Shown here: one piece after another, positions 60,082 to 64,000 of the stretch
How positions within the stretch are numbered: position 1 is the stretch's first letter
How the letters are laid out: each line of letters begins with the position of its first letter
Assembly: GCF_027913215.1 (NCBI RefSeq)
Contig: NZ_CP115784.1
Location: forward strand, 1,426,001 to 1,490,000
DNA length: 64,000 nucleotides
DNA from: Paracoccus aerodenitrificans
GTDB taxonomy: Bacteria; Pseudomonadota; Alphaproteobacteria; Rhodobacterales; Rhodobacteraceae
Direction: 5' to 3'
Notes under the pieces: generated by a model
What the model was told of the DNA's origin: nothing
The model's database searches: none
The model's input: only the letters and a program-made list of their open reading frames with translations
Made by a program: the position numbers and the translations under genes

Positions 60082-60477
60082 ATGGCCAGCAACGAATATA
60101 CCGCGAATGATCTGAAAAACGATGCGCGTGACGCGGCCCGTGACATCAGCAGCGATGCGAAAGATGTTGCGCAGAAAGCCCGCCGCGACGGTGAAGAACT
60201 TGCAAGCCGGGCGCGTGACGTTGCCGCGGATGCCCGCAACCGTGCCGGCGAATATGTGGATTCGGCCCGTGAAATGGGCCGCGAATATGCAGAAGTTGCC
60301 CGCGATGAGGCGCAGCGCCTGTATCGCGAGGGTGAACGCCGCGTCCAGAAAGCCGGCGAGCAGGCAGAGGAATATTACGACGAAGTGTCGGAAATGGTCC
60401 GCCGCAACCCGGCGCAGGCTCTGGGAATCGCCGTCGGTGTCGGCTTTCTGTTCGGTCTGCTGATCTCGCGTCGCTGA
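60082..60477 (+). CDS. DUF883 (ElaB/YqjD) membrane-anchored protein
   Basis: A 131-residue protein with a long, charged, alanine-rich helix (DARDAARDISSDAKDVAQK and repeats) and a C-terminal membrane anchor (NPAQALGIAVGVGFLFGLL ending ISRR). In enterobacteria YqjD-type proteins associate with ribosomes at the membrane in stationary phase. AAAGGAGAG precedes the ATG at 60082. It is followed by a holin-like gene 4 bp later, so the two probably form one operon. Confidence 0.85.
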   Translation: MASNEYTANDLKNDARDAARDISSDAKDVAQKARRDGEELASRARDVAADARNRAGEYVDSAREMGREYAEVARDEAQRLYREGERRVQKAGEQAEEYYDEVSEMVRRNPAQALGIAVGVGFLFGLLISRR

Positions 60478-60481
60478 TCCG

Positions 60482-61156
60482 ATGTTTGATTACGTCAACA
60501 AGTTGCAGCTTGCGCTTGGCGACAAGGCGCGGCGCTCCGGTCTCCTTGCGGGGGCGGGGGTCGTCGCGCTGATCGCCGCCGGGTTCCTGCTGTCGGCGTT
60601 ATGGAGTTGGCTTGCATGGCGTCTGGAACTGGGTCCGACCTATGCGTCGCTGATCATCGGCGGAGGTTTTCTGCTGATCGCGCTGATCCTGTATCTCATG
60701 TCGAAATCCGAAAAGCATCCGATGCCGACCGGAGACGATCTGAAGAATGAGGTCGAGGCGCGTCTCAGTCTCGCGGCGGACACTGCGCTGGATAAAGCCA
60801 GGTTCACGGCGGAGCAGACGCTTGATACGGCGCAGTCCCGGGTCTCATCGCTGTTCGGGCAAGTTGAGGACAAGGCGCGTAGTTTTGCGGATGAAACCCA
60901 ATCGCGGCTTCAGGGGCTGACGTCGGATGCGTCCGACAAGGCTGGCGAGGTTGCCCGGCGTGCAGGTCTCACCGATGAGAACCTGCAAAGCGCGAAGGAA
61001 ACGCTTGATCGCGTGACGCAATCGCGTGCCGCACCGGGCATCGGTCTGGCAGGGGCTTTCGCGGTTGGCGTTGCCATTGCAGGCGCTCTGCGTGGTCGTC
61101 GTGATGACGATGAGTATTACTATGACGACGATGAAGATTGGTATCGCGGCGCGTGA
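60482..61156 (+). CDS. Holin superfamily III/DUF1469-like membrane protein
   Basis: A 224-residue protein with two N-terminal membrane segments (GLLAGAGVVALIAAGFLLSAL and ASLIIGGGFLLIALILYLM), a long coiled-coil-like region with repeated AxxxA/ETLD patterns (ADTALDKARFTAEQTLDTAQ), a short hydrophobic stretch and an acidic tail. It is a cellular YqjE-type partner of the DUF883 protein rather than a phage gene. Confidence 0.75.
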   Translation: MFDYVNKLQLALGDKARRSGLLAGAGVVALIAAGFLLSALWSWLAWRLELGPTYASLIIGGGFLLIALILYLMSKSEKHPMPTGDDLKNEVEARLSLAADTALDKARFTAEQTLDTAQSRVSSLFGQVEDKARSFADETQSRLQGLTSDASDKAGEVARRAGLTDENLQSAKETLDRVTQSRAAPGIGLAGAFAVGVAIAGALRGRRDDDEYYYDDDEDWYRGA

Positions 61157-61174
61157 GCCTTTCTGAAATGACCT

Positions 61175-61204
61175 GAAACCCGCCTGTTCTGGCGGGTTTC
61201 TTCA
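61175..61204. terminator. Terminator between the holin-like gene and DUF1850
   Basis: GAAACCCGCC (61175-61184) and GGCGGGTTTC (61191-61200) form a perfect 10-bp stem with a 6-nt loop, then TT. The A/T pairs at the base allow use from either direction between these converging genes. Confidence 0.85.
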
Positions 61205-61564
61205 TGACTCGGGGCAGGGTTTCAGAATGACCGGCTCTTGCGCCTTTGTACCGAGATCGCGGCACTCATCGCCGTCGCACAGCCTCCATGCGGATGGGGT
61301 CAGCCCTGACGCCGCCAGAACGATTTGCGGCTGTGCCGGGATGTCGGGCTGCCAGACCCACCAGCCCTGTTCCAGCCTCGCATCCGGCCCCGGCTCCATC
61401 CCCGCACCGGAGCCTTTGACGGCGGCCTGAACCAGTTCCAGCCCGTCTTCGGTCAGTGCCCATTCCTCACGCCATTCGATACGTTCGACCGAATGGGTCC
61501 AACTGAGCGAAAACCCGTCACCCGACAGCGAAAGCGCCGCCGCGCCGATCAGCAGGCAGTTCAC
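61202..61564 (-). CDS. DUF1850 protein of a TAXI-TRAP operon
   Basis: A 120-residue protein with DUF1850 features (FSLSWTHSVERIEWREEW, then GLELVQAAVKGSGAGMEP). Starting at GTG 61564 gives an overlap with the permease stop (GTGA), preceded by GGAG; ATG 61585 is an alternative. DUF1850 genes accompany TAXI-type TRAP permeases; role unknown. Confidence 0.82.
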   Translation of the reverse strand: MNCLLIGAAALSLSGDGFSLSWTHSVERIEWREEWALTEDGLELVQAAVKGSGAGMEPGPDARLEQGWWVWQPDIPAQPQIVLAASGLTPSAWRLCDGDECRDLGTKAQEPVILKPCPES

Positions 61565-63645
61565 GCCCGCTGTCTCCGGAACCACCAGAGACCCAGAAAC
61601 GCTGCTGCCAGTGCAAATCCGATCTCATCGGTAAGAGGCAGGGCGGCGATCAGGGTAAATGCGGCGACCATTGCCAGGGCGCGTTGCCAGATTGCCAGAC
61701 GATAGCCAAGCCATCCGATCACCGCCGATCCCCATAACCCGATGGCCAGAGCGCATTTGAACACGATATACGCGACGGCAAGCGGGAAGGATATCGCTTC
61801 CGCCAGAGGGCCTCCGGCCTGCATCATCAGCGCCGGGGTGAAGACGGCCATATAGGGGATGACAAACCCGGCAGCCGAGACCTTGATCGCCTCAAGACTA
61901 ATCCTGAAGCCCGATTCCTTCGCGATCGGGGCGGCGGCGAAGCAGGCAAGCGCGACGGGCGGTGTCAGATCGGCGAGAATGCCGAAATAGAACACGAACA
62001 TATGGCTGACGATCAGCGGTACACCCAGCTCCAGCAGGGCCGGTGCGGCGATGGACGAGGTGATGATATAGTTCGGGATGGTCGGGATCCCCATGCCCAG
62101 AACGATACAGGTCAGCATGGTCAGCACCAGCGACAGCATCAGGGAATTCTCGCCGACCCCGACGATGAAAATCCCGAATGTGTTCGCCGCCCCGGTCAGC
62201 GTCATCGTACCGATAATGACCCCAACAAGCGCACAGGCGACGCCGACGGGCAGGGCGGTTTTCGCCCCCTCGGCCAGGCTGTCGATCACCTGAAGGATCG
62301 TCTGCCGCCCGCCCCGCGTCACGACGCTGACAGCGATCAGTGCAAGCACCAGATACCACAGCATCGCCTCTTGCCGTTCGCGCAGAATGAGACCGACCAG
62401 CAGAGCCAGCCCGACCCAGAAGATCACCCGGATGATCTGCGATGGCAGACCCAGCATCAGCGAGGCGCCAAGGATCAGCATCACCGTCAGCGCCAGCCCG
62501 ACAGCGCCTGCGAAAAGCGGAGTGAAGCCGGAGAACAGCAGGAACACCAGCACCGCCAGCGGCAGGATCAGATACCAGCCCTCCTGCAACGCCTTGCGGG
62601 CCGAGGGCAGATCCTCTTTCGCCATGCCCTGAAGCGAGCGGCGACCAGCTTCGAGATGCACCATCCAGAAGGCCGAGGCGAAATAGAGCAGGGCGGGGAT
62701 GATCGCGGCGCGAACGACCTCGATATAGGCGACGCCGAGTGTCTCGGCCATGATGAACGCAACCGCGCCCATGACCGGCGGCATGATCTGACCGCCCATC
62801 GACGACGTCGCCTCGACCCCGCCCGCGAAGGCGGAGCGATAGCCGAAGCTTTTCATCAGCGGGATGGTGAATTGCCCGGTCGTCACGACATTCGCCACAC
62901 CGGAGCCTGAAATCGTCCCCATCAGCCCCGAACTGACCACGCTGACCTTGGCCGCGCCTCCCATCCGGTGCCCGACCAGACCAAGGGACACATCGGTGAA
63001 CAGCTTGATCATCCCGGCTTTTTCCAGAAACGAGCCAAACAGGATGAACAGGAAAATATAGGTCGCGCTGACATAAAGAGGTGTGCCGTAGATACCTTCC
63101 GTACCGAAGGCCATCTGCTCGACAACCTGCCCGAGATCATAGCCACGCGTCTGCAATGCGCCGGGAAAATACTGTCCAAACAGCGCATAGATCAGGAAAA
63201 CCCCGGCAACGATGGGCAGGGCAGGACCCATGACCACCCATGAGGCGCCGAAAACCGCAAACAGCGTCACGATCCCGATGATTATGTCGAAATTATTGAT
63301 ATCTCCGGCACGCATCATCAGCGGCACATATTCGACCCACTGATAGATGGCGATTCCGACACCTGCGAGACCCATGATCCAGCCAAGGATCTGCATCGGC
63401 GTGCTGCGTTTTTTCAGCAGCATCAGCAGCGGAAACCCCAGAAGCAGCAGGAACCCAAGATGGCCCGCCCGCTGGATCTGGCTGTTCAGGTTCAGCAGAT
63501 GCGCCGCCGTGGCGATCTGATAAAGCGAAAACACCACCGCGATCCAGAACAGGATCCGGCCCTGAAAACCCGGCGGAAAAGATTCGGCCAGCGGGTCATG
63601 CAGGCCGGCATCGGGCTGTGGCCGGGGAGGGTGCACGTCGGTCAT
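61561..63645 (-). CDS. TRAP transporter fused 4TM/12TM permease (TAXI type)
   Basis: A 694-residue inner-membrane protein in which the small DctQ-like and large DctM-like subunits are fused. The N-terminal third carries four or more membrane segments; the DctM part has GLMGTISGSGVANVVTTGQF and MGGQIMPPVMGAVAFIMAE, both characteristic. It uses an ion gradient to import an organic acid delivered by the TAXI binding protein encoded just upstream. Confidence 0.93.
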   Translation of the reverse strand: MTDVHPPRPQPDAGLHDPLAESFPPGFQGRILFWIAVVFSLYQIATAAHLLNLNSQIQRAGHLGFLLLLGFPLLMLLKKRSTPMQILGWIMGLAGVGIAIYQWVEYVPLMMRAGDINNFDIIIGIVTLFAVFGASWVVMGPALPIVAGVFLIYALFGQYFPGALQTRGYDLGQVVEQMAFGTEGIYGTPLYVSATYIFLFILFGSFLEKAGMIKLFTDVSLGLVGHRMGGAAKVSVVSSGLMGTISGSGVANVVTTGQFTIPLMKSFGYRSAFAGGVEATSSMGGQIMPPVMGAVAFIMAETLGVAYIEVVRAAIIPALLYFASAFWMVHLEAGRRSLQGMAKEDLPSARKALQEGWYLILPLAVLVFLLFSGFTPLFAGAVGLALTVMLILGASLMLGLPSQIIRVIFWVGLALLVGLILRERQEAMLWYLVLALIAVSVVTRGGRQTILQVIDSLAEGAKTALPVGVACALVGVIIGTMTLTGAANTFGIFIVGVGENSLMLSLVLTMLTCIVLGMGIPTIPNYIITSSIAAPALLELGVPLIVSHMFVFYFGILADLTPPVALACFAAAPIAKESGFRISLEAIKVSAAGFVIPYMAVFTPALMMQAGGPLAEAISFPLAVAYIVFKCALAIGLWGSAVIGWLGYRLAIWQRALAMVAAFTLIAALPLTDEIGFALAAAFLGLWWFRRQRA

Positions 63646-63702
63646 TTAACGAATTCCGGTCTGAAAAAGGGCCGGAGCAATCTACACCCCGGCCCGCAAC
63701 GA

Positions 63703-64000
63703 TTACTCGGCGCTGACACCGACCTCATCATAGTAACGCTGTGCGCCCGGATGAACCGGCACGGGCATTCCCTGCAACGCGTTCTGAACGTCGATCGCAT
63801 TCGCAGCGGCGTGGGCCGCTTTCAGCTCATCGAGGTTTTCATACATCGACTTGGCCATCTGATAGGCAACCTCGTCGCTGACCTCGTCCGAGCTGATCAG
63901 GAAGTTGATCACCGCAACGGTTGGGACGCTGTCCTCCTGTCCCTCATATGTGCCCGCCGGAATTTCGCCCGCGACGTAAGGAGCGCCAAGTGCATCCGAG
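63703..64000 (-). CDS. TAXI-family TRAP substrate-binding protein (5' end outside window)
   Basis: Only the C-terminal 98 residues are visible; the frame is open to the window edge. Segments such as YVAGEIPAGTYEGQ, VPTVAVINFLISSDEVSDEV and PVPVHPGAQRYYDEVG match the end of TAXI binding proteins. It is 57 bp upstream of the permease and completes a three-gene TAXI-TRAP operon with DUF1850. Confidence 0.88.
   Translation of the reverse strand, partial: SDALGAPYVAGEIPAGTYEGQEDSVPTVAVINFLISSDEVSDEVAYQMAKSMYENLDELKAAHAAANAIDVQNALQGMPVPVHPGAQRYYDEVGVSAE

Noticed and set aside
60482..61156. Phage holin indicating a prophage
   Set aside because: The protein is the cellular YqjE-like partner of a DUF883 protein, and no other phage genes are present.

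Overview
The window looks like the chromosome of a GC-rich Rhodobacterales alphaproteobacterium, probably close to Paracoccus. The evidence is the adjacent CtrA regulator and SciP inhibitor genes, a tRNA-His with no G-1:C73 pair, a HutC-controlled hut operon, a Sinorhizobium-like thu operon, an MmcB gene with an SOS-like box, and RTX-Hint and DUF6324 proteins. All of this is read from sequence and recalled family knowledge; no search was run.

Layout. 1-3.7 kb: lipid A genes lpxA (5' end outside the window), lpxI and lpxB, convergent with mnmA. 3.8-9.8 kb: cell cycle and DNA repair genes sciP, ctrA, ligA and recG, then a small membrane protein. 9.9-16.1 kb: histidine degradation, hutC divergent from hutIHUG, with two operators between them. 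16.2-19.4 kb: metE and a divergent MetR-type regulator. 19.5-21.5 kb: a truncated IstB gene, an 841-bp IS5/IS427-type insertion sequence and about 760 bp of apparently gene-free DNA with an 18-bp perfect hairpin. 21.5-22.9 kb: L-serine dehydratase. 23-32.8 kb: a probable unsaturated-uronate oligosaccharide locus with a LacI regulator, GH105 hydrolase, kduI, an 815-residue protein I do not recognise, and a four-gene CUT1 ABC importer. 32.8-35 kb: an omega-aminotransferase and a ProC-like reductase. 35.2-42.4 kb: a complete thuR-thuEFGKAB disaccharide operon on the minus strand. 42.6-45.9 kb: a GNAT acetyltransferase, an RTX-Hint protein, tRNA-Arg, a second copy of the same insertion sequence and tRNA-Glu. 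46-57.4 kb: recJ, glpX, cysS, cimA, a squalene/phytoene-synthase-like protein, an orphan cheB-cheD pair, ribB, ribH, nusB and a small membrane protein. 57.8-64 kb: a DUF481 outer-membrane protein, a minus-strand structured RNA that resembles 6S RNA, mmcB, DUF6324, tRNA-His, a DUF883/holin-like membrane pair, and a TAXI-TRAP transporter with DUF1850 that runs off the window edge.

How the parts fit. The two insertion sequence copies are in the same orientation and bracket about 24.1 kb that is almost entirely accessory carbon metabolism (serine, uronate oligosaccharides, amines, disaccharides). Outside this block the genes are mostly housekeeping. The best candidate for something undescribed is the uronate locus. 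A transporter, a cytoplasmic GH105 enzyme and KduI imply import of oligosaccharides with a 4,5-unsaturated uronate end, and the large unassigned protein lies between the known enzymes and the transporter.
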